A stretch of DNA of 64,000 bases from Protonemura montana. Taxonomy: Eukaryota > Arthropoda > Insecta > Plecoptera > Nemouridae. Shown here in pieces: positions 10,083 to 20,432 of this stretch; the stretch's first letter is position 1, and each line of letters starts with the position of its first letter. The notes under the pieces were generated by a model. That model did no database searches. It saw nothing but the letters and a program-made list of their open reading frames with translations, and was not told the origin of the DNA. Made by a program: the position numbers and the translations under genes. Location: assembly GCA_947568835.1 (NCBI GenBank), contig OX387606.1, positions 24,665,111-24,729,110 on the forward strand, written 5' to 3'.

Positions 10083-12989
10083 TCATTTTTGTTCTTTCAC
10101 ACAATATTTACAATCGCAACCATTCAGACTAGTATATTCTAAGATAGTGTAAAACGAATGTTGAATTAAAAAATCTTTGACCATTCCTTTAAAGCTTTCC
10201 ATGCTAATTGTTTTTTCCTTTATCTTGCGGGGTAATTTATTGTATAAAATTGGTCCCATAAATGTTACATTCTTTCTCCCTATTTCTAACAAGCTTTTTT
10301 TTTGTCGTATATCGTCTTTTTTTCTAGTATTTTTATTGTGAATATTTTTGTTTTCTTGAAACATGGTCGGGTTGTCTCTAACATATAAAATTGTCTCTAG
10401 TATATAAAGGGAAGGTAATGTCAGTATGTTAAGGTCTTTGAACGCTTTTCTGCATGTGCCTCTTTTCATGATTTTTCCAAGTATTCTTATTGCCCTTTTT
10501 TGTTTAATGAATATTTTGTTGGACTCGGCTGATATTCCCCATACCATTATCCCATAATTTAATTTCGACTGTATATATGCGTGATACATTAATTTTAGTG
10601 TATTTTTGCTAACTTGATGAGATAGTCTTTGTAACATGAAGGATGCTGTGGCTAACTTTTTGCTTAGGATGTTGATGTGTGCCTTCCATTTTAAATTACC
10701 ATCTATTTGTATTCCAAGGAAAGGGCTTTGGTACACTACTTTTGCATTTAATTTCTTGCTTGACGACACTGTCATTTTTCCTTTGTTTTTGAACACTATG
10801 ATGTTTGTTTTTTGACAGTTTAGTTTCAGCTTGTTTGGTACGAACCATTCGTTCAAGTCTATAAGTGTGCTGTTTACGTTTTTTATTAATGTGTTATCAT
10901 CGTCAGCGGTCAATAAAATGCTTGTGTCGTCTGCGAATAGAATTGCTTTCCGGTTGTCATCTCTGATATAATTGGGGAGGTCATTTACGTATAAACTAAA
11001 GAGAATTGCCGCTAGTGGGGCGCCTTGCGGGACTCCGGTTTTAATATCCTCTAAATCCGATAGCACACAGCCATTATTAGAGTTTATCGACACTCGTTGC
11101 TTTCGCCCCGTCAGGTATGACTCGATCCATTCCCCTGTCGTGCCTACTATGCCGTATCCTTTTAATTTTTCTAGAAGTATCTTGTGATTTATTGAATCAA
11201 AGGCTTTCGATAGATCGCACATGATTGTTGCGATTGCTTTTTTATTTTCTAGTGCATCAGTGATTTGCCTTATCATACTGACAATTGCTGTATTTGTTGA
11301 GCGTCCCTTCCTGAATCCGTGTTGTACTTCGTCTATAATTCTATTATTTTCTACATACTCATTTAGTCTGACAAGAAAAGCTTTCTCAAAAATTTTTGCA
11401 AAATTTGTTATGAGTGCTATTGGCCGGTAGTTCTGCATCTCTGAGGTAGCCCCTTTTTTCAGAATCGGTTTGATTATAGTAAGCTTCGCTAACGATGGGA
11501 ATTCACCTGATCTAAACGAGAAGTTGCAAATTTCTGACAGTGGGTAGGCTATTTCGTTACATACTCTCTTTATTACTTGGATCGGGACTTCATCCCACCC
11601 GGTTGATTTCTTATTTTTCAATTTTGTTATTATTTCTATAATTTCGGCCCTGTTCGTGTTCCTTAAAGTCATCGTTGTTTCGATTCTTGACATTCCCGTC
11701 TTCATTTTGGTGAGGCATTCATCCAGGGTATCTTCCATGTCATCTGTTGTTTTTTTTGCTATTGTCGCAAAAAAATTATTGAAGTGGTTTGCCACCTCTT
11801 TTGCGTCTTTGATTTCTTTTTCCTTGATTTCTAGGACGATGTTCTTTGTTCGATTTTTCTTGAATTTTCCAGTGTGTGCGTGTATTATTGTCCAAGCCGC
11901 CTTCATCTTATTGTTTGCTTTATTGATAAAGCTGTCATTGCTTTTCTTTTTTGCTCGACGTGTTTGCTTGGTGACCATTTTCTGTGCTGCTTTAAGATCT
12001 TTTTTAAATCTTGCGCCGCCCTTTCTCCTAGTGAGTATCAATAATCTCCGTTTTAATTCGCATGTCAATTTTATTTCGTCTGTTATCCAGTCATTATTCT
12101 TCTTTCGTTGTCTGACTTGACATCGTTTCTTCGGAAAGTGTTTGTTAAAGGTGTCTAGAAAGATTTCCAGGAAATTTCGGAACTTTTCATCTGTGGTGGT
12201 TCTCGCTAAGACACCTTCCCAATGTTTCCCTCCAATATCTTTTGCAAAGTTTTCCAGGTTTACATCGCTTATATTTCTAGTGTAGGTTAACTCTCGTTTT
12301 TTAATTATCGGTGAGATTGTGATGTTTACCAGTAGTCCCACGTGGTCAGATAGCCCAGCTTCAATGGGGTGTGGCTCTTCGTCTAGTGTGAAGTTGGTAA
12401 TAATGTTATCTATCGTTGTTCTTGTCCCTTCCGTAATTCTGGTGGGAAAATTGACATTGGCCCACATATTAATGTCTGCGAGGAGGTCTTCAAACTTCTC
12501 TCTGGAGTAGCTGTTTGTGTTTCCTAGCAGGTCAATGTTTATGTCACCTATGAGCACTATTCTTTTATCTTCTTTTTTGAGTTGCTTTATTAGTCGTTTT
12601 ATTTTAATAATGATATTAAATATGGCGTTGATATTTTTACTATCGGGTGTCCGGTACACCACAATAATAATTATCGGGTTGCTTTCTTTCAATTCGATGC
12701 TACATACTTCGAATACCCTTTCTTTTGCTAATTGGTCTATGTCAGGTCGGTTTATCCACTTTAATGTGGTGTCGCGGATGTATATAGCAGTCCCGCCACC
12801 TTTTGCCTTGTTTCGCGCATAGCATGCGGCGAGTTCATAATCTCCAATTATTACTGCGTTCTCGCGTCCTCGTGCCAGCCAGTGTTCAGAGAGACATAAA
12901 ATATCAATTTCCTTTTCTGGTGTTTGTGAGTCAATGAAAACTTCTAGCTCCTCTACCTTGTTTTGGACACTACATATGTTTAGGTGCAT
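10083..12989 (-). CDS. LINE ORF2: endonuclease and reverse transcriptase
   Basis: The ORF is 968 codons from the first methionine. The N-terminus is an APE-like endonuclease: HLNICSVQNK at residue 2, SEHWL near 34, VVYRTPDS, GDINIDLL near 148 and SDHVG near 213. The reverse transcriptase follows, with NYRPIALI, QHGFRKGRST, DLSKAFDS, GVPQGAPLA near 652 and the catalytic FADDT near 684. After the thumb region comes the (L/F)YNKLPRKIK-type C-terminal segment typical of CR1/jockey-group LINEs; no RNase H is visible. The frame is open for 96 further codons upstream, to 13277, with no methionine in that stretch that I would choose. That leader is rich in K, E, T and D and follows directly on the ORF1 stop. 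Translation may therefore come by readthrough or reinitiation rather than from 12989. Confidence 0.9.
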   Translation of the reverse strand: MHLNICSVQNKVEELEVFIDSQTPEKEIDILCLSEHWLARGRENAVIIGDYELAACYARNKAKGGGTAIYIRDTTLKWINRPDIDQLAKERVFEVCSIELKESNPIIIIVVYRTPDSKNINAIFNIIIKIKRLIKQLKKEDKRIVLIGDINIDLLGNTNSYSREKFEDLLADINMWANVNFPTRITEGTRTTIDNIITNFTLDEEPHPIEAGLSDHVGLLVNITISPIIKKRELTYTRNISDVNLENFAKDIGGKHWEGVLARTTTDEKFRNFLEIFLDTFNKHFPKKRCQVRQRKKNNDWITDEIKLTCELKRRLLILTRRKGGARFKKDLKAAQKMVTKQTRRAKKKSNDSFINKANNKMKAAWTIIHAHTGKFKKNRTKNIVLEIKEKEIKDAKEVANHFNNFFATIAKKTTDDMEDTLDECLTKMKTGMSRIETTMTLRNTNRAEIIEIITKLKNKKSTGWDEVPIQVIKRVCNEIAYPLSEICNFSFRSGEFPSLAKLTIIKPILKKGATSEMQNYRPIALITNFAKIFEKAFLVRLNEYVENNRIIDEVQHGFRKGRSTNTAIVSMIRQITDALENKKAIATIMCDLSKAFDSINHKILLEKLKGYGIVGTTGEWIESYLTGRKQRVSINSNNGCVLSDLEDIKTGVPQGAPLAAILFSLYVNDLPNYIRDDNRKAILFADDTSILLTADDDNTLIKNVNSTLIDLNEWFVPNKLKLNCQKTNIIVFKNKGKMTVSSSKKLNAKVVYQSPFLGIQIDGNLKWKAHINILSKKLATASFMLQRLSHQVSKNTLKLMYHAYIQSKLNYGIMVWGISAESNKIFIKQKRAIRILGKIMKRGTCRKAFKDLNILTLPSLYILETILYVRDNPTMFQENKNIHNKNTRKKDDIRQKKSLLEIGRKNVTFMGPILYNKLPRKIKEKTISMESFKGMVKDFLIQHSFYTILEYTSLNGCDCKYCVKEQK

Positions 12990-13277
12990 TATAGTAATGT
13001 TTGTTGACTTACGTGTATCAGTCTTCTTTTCTTTATTCTTATTCTTATATCGATCAGTCTTCTTCTTATCAGTCTTACTTGAATCAGTCTTCTTTTTGTT
13101 TTTGTCAGTCTCTTCAGTTTCTTCAGTCTCTTCAGTTTCTTCAGTCTTTTTTGTCTCTTCAGTCTCTTCTTTGTCTTTCTCCTGCTTTTCAGTAGTTTTT
13201 TCATATGTATATGGTAACGTTGTTTCACTAACGTGTGTGACTGTGCTAATCTTGCGTGGCCTATTAATAAGTAATTG
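12990..13277 (-). CDS. In-frame ORF2 leader between the ORF1 stop and the first ORF2 Met
   Basis: There are 96 sense codons with no stop, in the frame of both ORF1 and ORF2. They begin QLLINRPRKI and continue into short repeats of the type EETEET and KKKTD. The stretch would link the ORF1 and ORF2 domains if the TAG at 13280-13278 were read through. Composition suggests a charged flexible linker. Confidence 0.6.
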
Positions 13278-14612
13278 CTATATTTCCGACTCGCTGTTGT
13301 CTTCGTTTTCGTTTTCTTCTTCCAGTGCTTCATCCACTTTCTCTAATATAAGTTGGCTAAGGTAGAACCCACCTCTGCGGTTTAGATGCAGTCCATCTTT
13401 TGCTCTTTCGTGTGCTGTGACTCTCGTGTTCGGATTATAGAATATTGCACCTCTTTCTTCACATAGCCACTGTAGGCCGTCGTTGAGCTTGTCAATGGTC
13501 GAGTCGAATACATTGCGCCTATACACCAGTCCCCCAATGACCCACTTTGCGTTTTTCCACTTCCTGGACACTGTTTCGACGAGATCGTCGAACTCGGTCA
13601 CCAGATGAACCTTGGATCTGGATTTTATGTTATTGGTACCTGCATGTACGACGATAACCTTTGGTTCACTTTCACTTTCTTGTTTCAAGCATAGTTGCTT
13701 CTTTAGATCTTTCACCCGAATGCCAGGAAACACAGCTACTTCGCACCCTTCTCTAGTGCATATTTCGCCTGCGCCCCTTATAATGGAGTCACCCACTAGC
13801 ATCGCTGTGCTTGACGCGTATTTTGGAGCTTGATGTGTTTCCACTACTGCTTCTGCCTGGGAAGTTTTTTGTTGAATTAACCTTCTGTACTTGTTGTCTC
13901 TTATAATTTTGATCTCATCAGGCGTGAATTTGTTGTCTGTGCCTTGCAATTGCCTCGGTTCATCGCTTTCGTGGTCTTTTATGGACATTTGCTTGTCATT
14001 TACTTGATTGTTTGTTTTTGAGTTTCTTTTCGGCGGGGGGGTTTCAAATCGCTCCACCATTTTGTGCACTCGCGATTGTTCTGCCTCCTGTAGTCGTTTT
14101 ACAGGACTACATTTTTCTTCTATAGCTGGTGATTTATCAGCGAGTGGCTTATCACTGAAAATGTCTACGTTTTTTGAAAGCTCATCTACTTTAAATCTAA
14201 GTAGCTCGTTTATTTCTTCTAGGTTTTGTATTCTTTTCTCTTTTTCGTTAATCAGTCTGTCATTGTATCTTTGATTGTTTTGGTTTCGTCCTACCTCATC
14301 AGCTGTTTCTATGTTTCCGTTTGCTCTGACATGCTCTTCCAGTAGATCGAATCTTGCTGCCTTCATTCGTTCTACTAATTCTTCCTTTCTTCCACCTTTG
14401 GAGAGGCCAAGTTTCTCCAGCTCCTTCTGAAGTTCGCACTTGTTTAATTTCACTAAAATCTCGGTAAAACCGCAAATATCACGGAGCACACACAAAGCTG
14501 CACCACTCTCGTCGGCCATCTTGTCACTCCTTGACAAGATGTTGTTGATGTTGATGTTGATGTTGTTTTGAGTTGCGCCTACCTTTGCCAGACGCAGCGG
14601 CGACAAACTCAT
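13278..14612 (-). CDS. LINE ORF1: SAP motif, coiled coil and SGNH esterase-like domain
   Basis: The protein has 444 residues. Residues about 57-87 (LNKCELQKELEKLGLSKGGR onward) match the two-helix SAP DNA/RNA-binding motif. A charged, probably coiled-coil region follows (RLINEKEKRIQNLEEINELL). The C-terminal half is an SGNH/GDSL hydrolase: VGDSIIRG near residue 270 (nucleophile serine block), HAGTNNI near 323, and DGLHLN near 405 (catalytic Asp-x-x-His). Esterase-type ORF1 proteins are known from CR1 and related LINEs; adding a SAP motif is less usual. An alternative start is the Met of MADESGAAL, 30 codons in. The stop TAG is followed in frame by CAA TTA. Confidence 0.85.
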   Translation of the reverse strand: MSLSPLRLAKVGATQNNINININNILSRSDKMADESGAALCVLRDICGFTEILVKLNKCELQKELEKLGLSKGGRKEELVERMKAARFDLLEEHVRANGNIETADEVGRNQNNQRYNDRLINEKEKRIQNLEEINELLRFKVDELSKNVDIFSDKPLADKSPAIEEKCSPVKRLQEAEQSRVHKMVERFETPPPKRNSKTNNQVNDKQMSIKDHESDEPRQLQGTDNKFTPDEIKIIRDNKYRRLIQQKTSQAEAVVETHQAPKYASSTAMLVGDSIIRGAGEICTREGCEVAVFPGIRVKDLKKQLCLKQESESEPKVIVVHAGTNNIKSRSKVHLVTEFDDLVETVSRKWKNAKWVIGGLVYRRNVFDSTIDKLNDGLQWLCEERGAIFYNPNTRVTAHERAKDGLHLNRRGGFYLSQLILEKVDEALEEENENEDNSESEI

Positions 14613-14756
14613 CTAGTGAATCATAACATATTTCCAACTTCCCGCGCTGTTGTCAGAGGTCGTGCGTTCGATGCCGGTGACCGGACACTTTGTTCACCGC
14701 GCTGAAGCGATCCAACGCGAACTTTCCCCTGGTCCCAAATGATATTTATTTATTTT

Positions 14757-15530
14757 TGGTGTTTAACGACGCACTGTTTTGACATCTGGCCATGCGGCAC
14801 TGGTCTAATAGCGTCGGTGAATGAGTGGATGATGATGAACCTAACCTAGCCTAGAAGGGAGGGGAAACCCGGTGCCGGCACGTAGCCTACTCCTGTTGAA
14901 GACCAAGGGGACCACCGGCTTAACGTCCCTTCCGAAGGACGGTACAACGCGAACACCAGGATTCCTCCACAAATCCATGCTGTCGAGAGGTTGATAAGCA
15001 AGGCGAGTGAAGTTGCTGTACTAACTTTCATCCCTCCAGCCTCTCTCTCGAACAGAACTGGTCATGTTTATGATGGTCACCAAATCTAATACCTGACCCA
15101 GCGAAGTGTTGCTTAACTTTCATCCCTACAGCCTCTCTCCCGAACAGAACTGGTCATGTGTATGATGGTCACCCAACCAATACCTGACCCAGCGCAGTGT
15201 TGCTTAACTTTCATCCCTCCAACCTCTCTCCCAAACAGAACTGGTCATGGGTATAATAGTCAGCCATCCAATACCTGACCCAGCGAAGTGTTGCTTAACT
15301 TTCATCCCTCCAACCTCTCTCCCGAACAGAACTGGTCATGTGTATAATGGTCAGCCATCCAATACCTGACCTAGCGCAGTGTTGCTTAACTTTCATCCCT
15401 CCAACCTCTCTCCCGAACAGAACTGGTCATAAGTATGATGGTCACCCATCCAATACCTGACCCAGCGCAGTGTTGCTTAACTTCGGTGATCTCACGAGAA
15501 CCGGAATTTCCAACACGGCAAACCGTGCTA
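14757..15530 (-). mobile_element. 5S-rRNA-derived SINE, copy 3 (5 internal units)
   Basis: The tail (GTGTTTAACGACGCACTG) is at the left. The body is followed by five ~91-bp 5S-box units, and the head is at the right, GTGATCTCACGAGAACCGG. Immediately right of it is a GC-richer stretch (15530-15660) that is not part of the element. Confidence 0.88.
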
Positions 15531-16453
15531 CCCACCGTTTCGCAGCGATGGTGCGTTGGCCCGGTAGCACGGTAGATGGGCGTGAGTCGTTGACCGAGGT
15601 CGGTTGTCGTCGTATCAGGAGATGGGTTAGGGGACAGGGCGCCACTTTGTTTCGGGGGTTTAAACGAAGAGGGGAAACAAAGAAAGCCCTCTTGGCAGAG
15701 TAGTTAAATATTATAGGGGATAAATTAAATTATACGAGAGGAACCAAAGAAAAGACAAGCAAAATTCGGCCAGAAAACAAAATATAATGGCTAATTATGT
15801 GCCAGTTAGTAGATTTCTCTTAGATTTGGCGTATAATATAAAGTACCATAAGTAATCTAGTTCCTGCCTAGGTCGACCGTTATGGCTACAGCATAGGGCT
15901 GGTAATAACCAAAAGATGACATTTACAATGATAACCTAAATTTCTAAATTAACCTAAAGACAGAATTCGTATTACTAATATAACCATCCAGATACTTAAA
16001 TCGACGCCGTTCGCAAGAGTTCGTTTCTTATTCGCTCCCCAGCGGGCGGGCACAGTCTCGACGTCTTCCAGGACGCGGCGGGACGCCGTAGTTTCGATAT
16101 AGATCCCTCAGTGAGGTGTCGATATCAGGGTTGGCACAACACACGCTTACGTTGTCACAAAAACCCCTGATAGACTATCGAAAACTTGGTGTCACTATCC
16201 TCCAACGAGAAAATGGGTTACGTACACTGTCCCGTCGGCTCGAGCGACTCGGATCTAACTGCCGACTATCTCTTGTCGTTGGCAGGTACAGAGAGTAGTG
16301 ACGTCACTAATATTCGGGACGTCACAACCGTTCGGTACCAAATTCAACGACCGATAGACCTGCACTGAAACCTGATTTATGGAACCACCCTGAAATCTCA
16401 ACTCGAAGAAAGCTTATCTTAGATCTGGAATATTCTTGAGCTACCTGTCTTAC
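15531..16453. other. Intron sequence with no recognised gene
   Basis: The first part (to about 15720) is GC-rich with short Arg-rich frames, then AT-rich sequence, then another GC-rich patch at 16030-16120. I found no protein domain and no convincing splice-flanked exon. Confidence 0.4.
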
Positions 16454-16570
16454 TTTTGAGTCTGTCGCCGCGGGCTTTGAACTCGCACCCTCCGAGCTTT
16501 TCGGGATCCCCGCATAACTGCTACCTCCTCCGCCATACGATGACCCCAGGCTGCTCTTCGACCAAGGGAC
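16454..16570 (-). CDS. Upstream 39-codon exon of the Ser-rich SGERAWWL-repeat gene
   Basis: The minus strand shows TTTTTCGCAG|GTCCCTTGG at the start and CTCAAAA|GTAAGACAG at the end, a matching acceptor and donor around exactly 117 bp. The translation (39 residues) is Ser/Gly/Tyr-rich with SSLGSSYGGGGSSYAG, the same composition as the N-terminal part of the 3605-7825 exon. Both junctions are phase 0, and the downstream exon also opens in phase 0, so the two join in frame across an 8.6-kb intron filled with mobile elements. Earlier exons must lie further right but could not be identified. Confidence 0.6.
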
Positions 16571-16627
16571 CTGCGAAAAAGTAAGGGACTCGTCAGAACA
16601 TTTTACTCCCTCTAAAACCCGTATACG

Positions 16628-17030
16628 GATGGTTTTTAGACTCATGTCTACTTGATGTAAACTTAGCACTAGTTTTAACAAAAACTATTTCAACTGGGTT
16701 TTGAATGCTAAGTGAAGAACAACTGAATTTCCCAACGTTTCGTAACTTGTACCTGTTACTTTATCAAGGGTAAGAGCAGTCCTGACAATTTTCCAATACC
16801 AAAAAAACCACACAAAATTATCACAATTACCAAGTTCTAGCTTCCTAAATGCATCTAAATAAAATAATCAGGGTCAATAACTAAAAAACTAATATACTTT
16901 GTATTTTCTGAAATAAAATCCCGAACAAATTGGCGTTTTTTACTAACTAACCAATTTTATGTGTATTCAAAACCTTAGCTAAACTTAGCATTCAAAACCC
17001 ATTTAAAATAGTTTTTGTTAGGATTATAGG
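16628..17030. mobile_element. Fold-back element F, copy 1
   Basis: It opens with GATGGTTTTTAGACTCATGT and AACTATTTCAACTGGGTTTT and closes with the inverted TTCAAAACCCATTT...AATAGTTTTTGTTA. The interior has CAGTCCTGACAATTTTCC. Seven related copies in the window share these arms of up to about 80 bp. No ORF is present, so it would depend on enzymes from elsewhere. Confidence 0.75.
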
Positions 17031-17360
17031 AAAACCAGCAACGCCATGTTGACGAGGACAGAATGCAATTTAAAAAGTGCATCTTACGGACGTCACAAAG
17101 GTCTGACAATTTCTAAGCGATCGAACACGTTGTTCGGACTACCGCGGCATGCGTGGCATGCGTACAAACGGCCAAACCATGTGACATGCGTGACGTCAAT
17201 GCCGCGACGACGGGAATAGAATCGCACTTTCATGCAATGTCCAACTGGCACGGTCCAGCGCCAAAGTCAAGGGACTGACCGCCCTGAGGAAAGAAGCCGC
17301 ATAGACAAGCAACATTGCTCAGTTGCTAGTTTTATAATTTATTGTCATTAACTTCAATAT

Positions 17361-18500
17361 GAGGTAGAGACAGAACGTTGATGTTAAACCGTTGAGTGTG
17401 CAGGTTCTAGGTAGAGACAGAACGTTGATGTTAAACCGTTGAGTGTGCAGGTTCTAGGTAGAGACAGAACGTTAATGTTAAACCGTTGAGTGTGCAGGTT
17501 CTAGGTAGAGACAGAACGTTGATGTTAAACCGTTGAGTGTGCAGGTTCTAGGTAGAGACAGAACGTTAATGTTAAACCGTTGAGTGTGCAGGTTCTAGGT
17601 AGAGACAGAAAAATGATGTAAAACCGTTGAGTGTGCAGGTTCTAGGTAGAGACAGAACGCTGATGTTAAACCGTTGAGTGTGCAGGTTCCAGGTAGAGAC
17701 AGAACGTTAATGTTAAACCGTTGAGTGTGCAGGTTCAAGGTAGAGACAGAACGTTCATGTTAAACCGTTGAGTGTGCAGGTTCTAGGTAGAGACAGAACG
17801 TTGATGTTAAACCGTTGAGTGTGCAGGTTCTAGGTAGAGACAGAACGTTGATGTTAAACCGTTGAGTGTGCAGGTTCTAGGTAGAGACAGAACGTTGATG
17901 TTAAACCGTTGAGTGTGCAGGTTCTAGGTAGAGACAGAACGTTAATGTTAAACCGTTGAGTGTGCAGGTTCTAGGTAGAGACAGAAAGTTGATGTAAAAC
18001 CGTTGAGTGTGCAGGTTCTAGGTAGAGACAGAACGCTGATGTTAAACCGTTGAGTGTGCAGGTTCAAGGTAGAGACAGAACGTTCATGTTAAACCGTTGA
18101 GTGTGCAGGTTCTAGGTAGAGACAGAACGTTAATGTTAAACCGTTGAGTGTGCAGGTTCTAGATAGAGACAGAACGTTAATGTTAAACCGTTGAGTGTGC
18201 AGGTTCTAGATAGAGACAAAACATTAATGTTAAACCGTTGAGTGTGCAGGTTCTAGGTAGAGACAGAACGTTAATTTTACAGTCTCTGCGTGAAAGATGG
18301 CCGCCAAATGACTACCTTACCGACAAAAATGTAGAGTACCAGAACATCACGTTAAGTGGGGCCACTGTCGTATGAAATTTAATTTCGATATTTTTCGTAG
18401 GTTAACTTGCTTTTGTGACTTTTCATGCTCAAAAAAATCTCCATCAATGTTAACCTCAACGATTGATTTACACGTAACGATATTAAAAAGTCTCCTAAAA
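17361..18500. mobile_element. 47-bp tandem array (about 20 units) plus half of a fold-back module
   Basis: Units of 47 bp contain GGTAGAGACAGAACGTT and AAACCGTTGAGTGTGCAG. Most differ only at ATGTT/TATGTT-type positions. At 18280 the array passes into a module starting ACAGTCTCTGCGTGAAAGAT, which is also found after the array at 30171-31128. There it is the left arm of a large hairpin; here the second arm is missing, cut off where a 5S-SINE is inserted. Confidence 0.85.
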
Positions 18501-18505
18501 ATTTA

Positions 18506-18815
18506 GGAGGGGAAACCCAGTACCGGCACGTAGCCTACTCCTGTTGAAGACCAAGGGGACCACCGGCTTAACGTCCCCTCCAAAGGACGGTACAACGCGA
18601 ACAACAGAATTCCTCCACAAATCCATGCTGTCGAGAGGTTGATAAGCAAGGCGAGTGAAGTTGCTGTACTAACTTTCATCCCTCAAACCTCTCTCCCGAA
18701 CAGAACTGGTCATGTGTATGATGGTCACCCATCCAATACCCGACCCAGCGCAGTGTTGCTTAACTTTCATCCCTCCAACCCTATTTTCGGTGATCTCATG
18801 AGAACCGGTGTTTCG
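18506..18815 (-). mobile_element. 5S-rRNA-derived SINE, copy 4, truncated
   Basis: It starts inside the body at AGGAGGGGAAACCCAG, so the 3' tail is missing. It has one full and one partial ~91-bp unit and ends near TGATCTCATGAGAACCGG. It interrupts the fold-back module left of it. Confidence 0.8.
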
Positions 18816-19046
18816 GTAGAAAACGAGGAAGCGAGGTGGTAAGGTTTGGGGAGGAGTGAGATTTGTTTATAAAGTCATCCCGGCTACTTCCGTCTATTCC
18901 CGGTCCCGGTTTGCAGGAATAAGCTGGGGTCGGCCGAGCGAAGGAACGTGCCAGGAAGAGAGTGAATGCCCCATTGTGTCCTGTGCTGGCGATATGTGGG
19001 TCATTCTTTGTCTACATTGCAGTTTTGTGCTCATATAACGGATGAA

Positions 19047-19772
19047 ACCGAACGGTTTGTCATGTTGGAAACACAGGTGACCATCATACACATGACCAGT
19101 TCTGTTCGGGAGAGAGGTTGGAGGGATGAAAGTTAAGCAACACTGCGCTGGGCCAGGTATTGGATGGGTGACTATCATACACATGACCAGTTCTGTTCGG
19201 GAGAGAGGTTGGAGGGATGAAAGTTAAGCAACACTGCGCTGGGTCAGGTATTGGATGGGTGACCATCATACACATGACCAGTTCTGTTCGGGAGAGAGGT
19301 TAGAGTGATGCAAGTTAAGCAACACTGCGCTGAGTCAGGTATTGAATGGGTGACCATCATACACATGACCAGTTCTGTTCGGGAGAGAGGTTAGAGGGAT
19401 GCAAGTTAAGCAACACTGCGCTGAGTCAGGTATTGAATGGGTGACCATCATACACATGACCAGTTCTGTTCGGGAGAGAGGTTAGAGGGATGAAAGTTAG
19501 TACAGCAACTTCACTCGCCTTGCTTATCAACCTCTCGACAGCATGGATTTGTGCAGGAATCCTGTTGTTTGAGTTGTACCGTCCTTCGGAAGGGACGTTA
19601 AGCCGGCGATCCCATTGGTCTTCGACAGGAGTAGGCTATGTTCCGGCACTGAATTTCCCCTTCTCTCTTCTAATCTAGGTTAGGTTCATCATCATCATCC
19701 ACTCATTCACCGACGCCATTAGACCAGTGCCGCATGGCCAGATGTCAAAACAGTGCGTCGCTAAACATAACA
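19047..19772 (+). mobile_element. 5S-rRNA-derived SINE, copy 5 (5 internal units)
   Basis: The head begins ACCGAACGGTTTGTCATG but jumps after AAACACAGG straight into GTGACCATC. The 5S box A region of the head is therefore deleted and only the downstream units supply it. Five units follow, then the body and a tail ending GCGTCGCTAAACATAAC. Confidence 0.87.
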
Positions 19773-19946
19773 AATCAATCTAGATCGCCTGTACTTGCAA
19801 GTTATTCGTTAGATCATGCCGTTAAGGTTGTAAAGATTTATTGATATCGGTGGCAATAAAAGATTGCATTGCATAGCAAATTTCGAGGCGACTTCAATAA
19901 TGCACCAACTTATTCGACTGTCACCTTACGATGATTGAGCTCAAAC

Positions 19947-20424
19947 TAGGGTTGCCATACGTCCCGATTTTCACTCTAAAGTCCCGCGTCCCGCTCGATC
20001 GTAATTTTCTTTTAAAAAATCGCGATATCGAACATTGCATTTGCATTGTTCCTTATAAATAGCTAATTTTTCCTCGCTAATTGTGCCAGTGACATTATGA
20101 TTGTACGTATAAAAAAAATTAAAAAATCTATAATAAAATAATATATATATATTTTTTTTTTCAATATTTATACGAATTACACCTAAATTTCTCTCTGATA
20201 AATTGAAAGTTGATACATAAATATGACTCAGGATTTCAAGTGCCAAGAAAAACATTTTAATATTTAAACGCCTAAAATTGCTGTATATGGCTCTCAAATT
20301 CTGTTCCCACATCCATACCCTTATTTTTTGGGGGGCTCTGTCTGTCCCCCGAGCCTCCGGCCTAACTACTTTTCGTTTGTTAAAATTTGTCCCACCTTCC
20401 GAAATTTTTACTATGGCAACCCTA
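19947..20424. mobile_element. Non-autonomous hAT-type element with 8-bp target duplication
   Basis: The termini are TAGGGTTGCCATACGTCCC at the left and CTATGGCAACCCTA at the right, an inverted repeat of about 12 bp. The flanks are an exact 8-bp duplication GCTCAAAC (19939-19946 and 20425-20432), the target-site size typical of hAT transposons. The 478-bp interior is AT-rich. A 113-codon minus-strand frame in it has no recognisable transposase motif. Confidence 0.8.
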
Positions 20425-20432
20425 GCTCAAAC

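Larger units (their letters stand above)
9948..14640 (-). mobile_element. Near-complete non-LTR retrotransposon (CR1/jockey-type LINE)
   Basis: The element reads on the minus strand: a short 5' leader, ORF1 (14612-13278), ORF2 in the same frame (13277-10083), and a 3' UTR ending in an AAAC-type microsatellite tail at about 9948-9975. Both ORFs are free of frameshifts and keep all recognisable catalytic motifs, so the copy looks recent. The right-hand (5') boundary is uncertain because I found no target-site duplication. The element sits in sense orientation inside the large intron of the Ser-rich gene. Confidence 0.85.

Noticed and set aside
17361..18280. Gene-coded repeat peptide in the 47-bp arrays
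   Set aside because: 47 is not a multiple of three, the frames are broken in every array, and the arrays lie in mobile-element structures.
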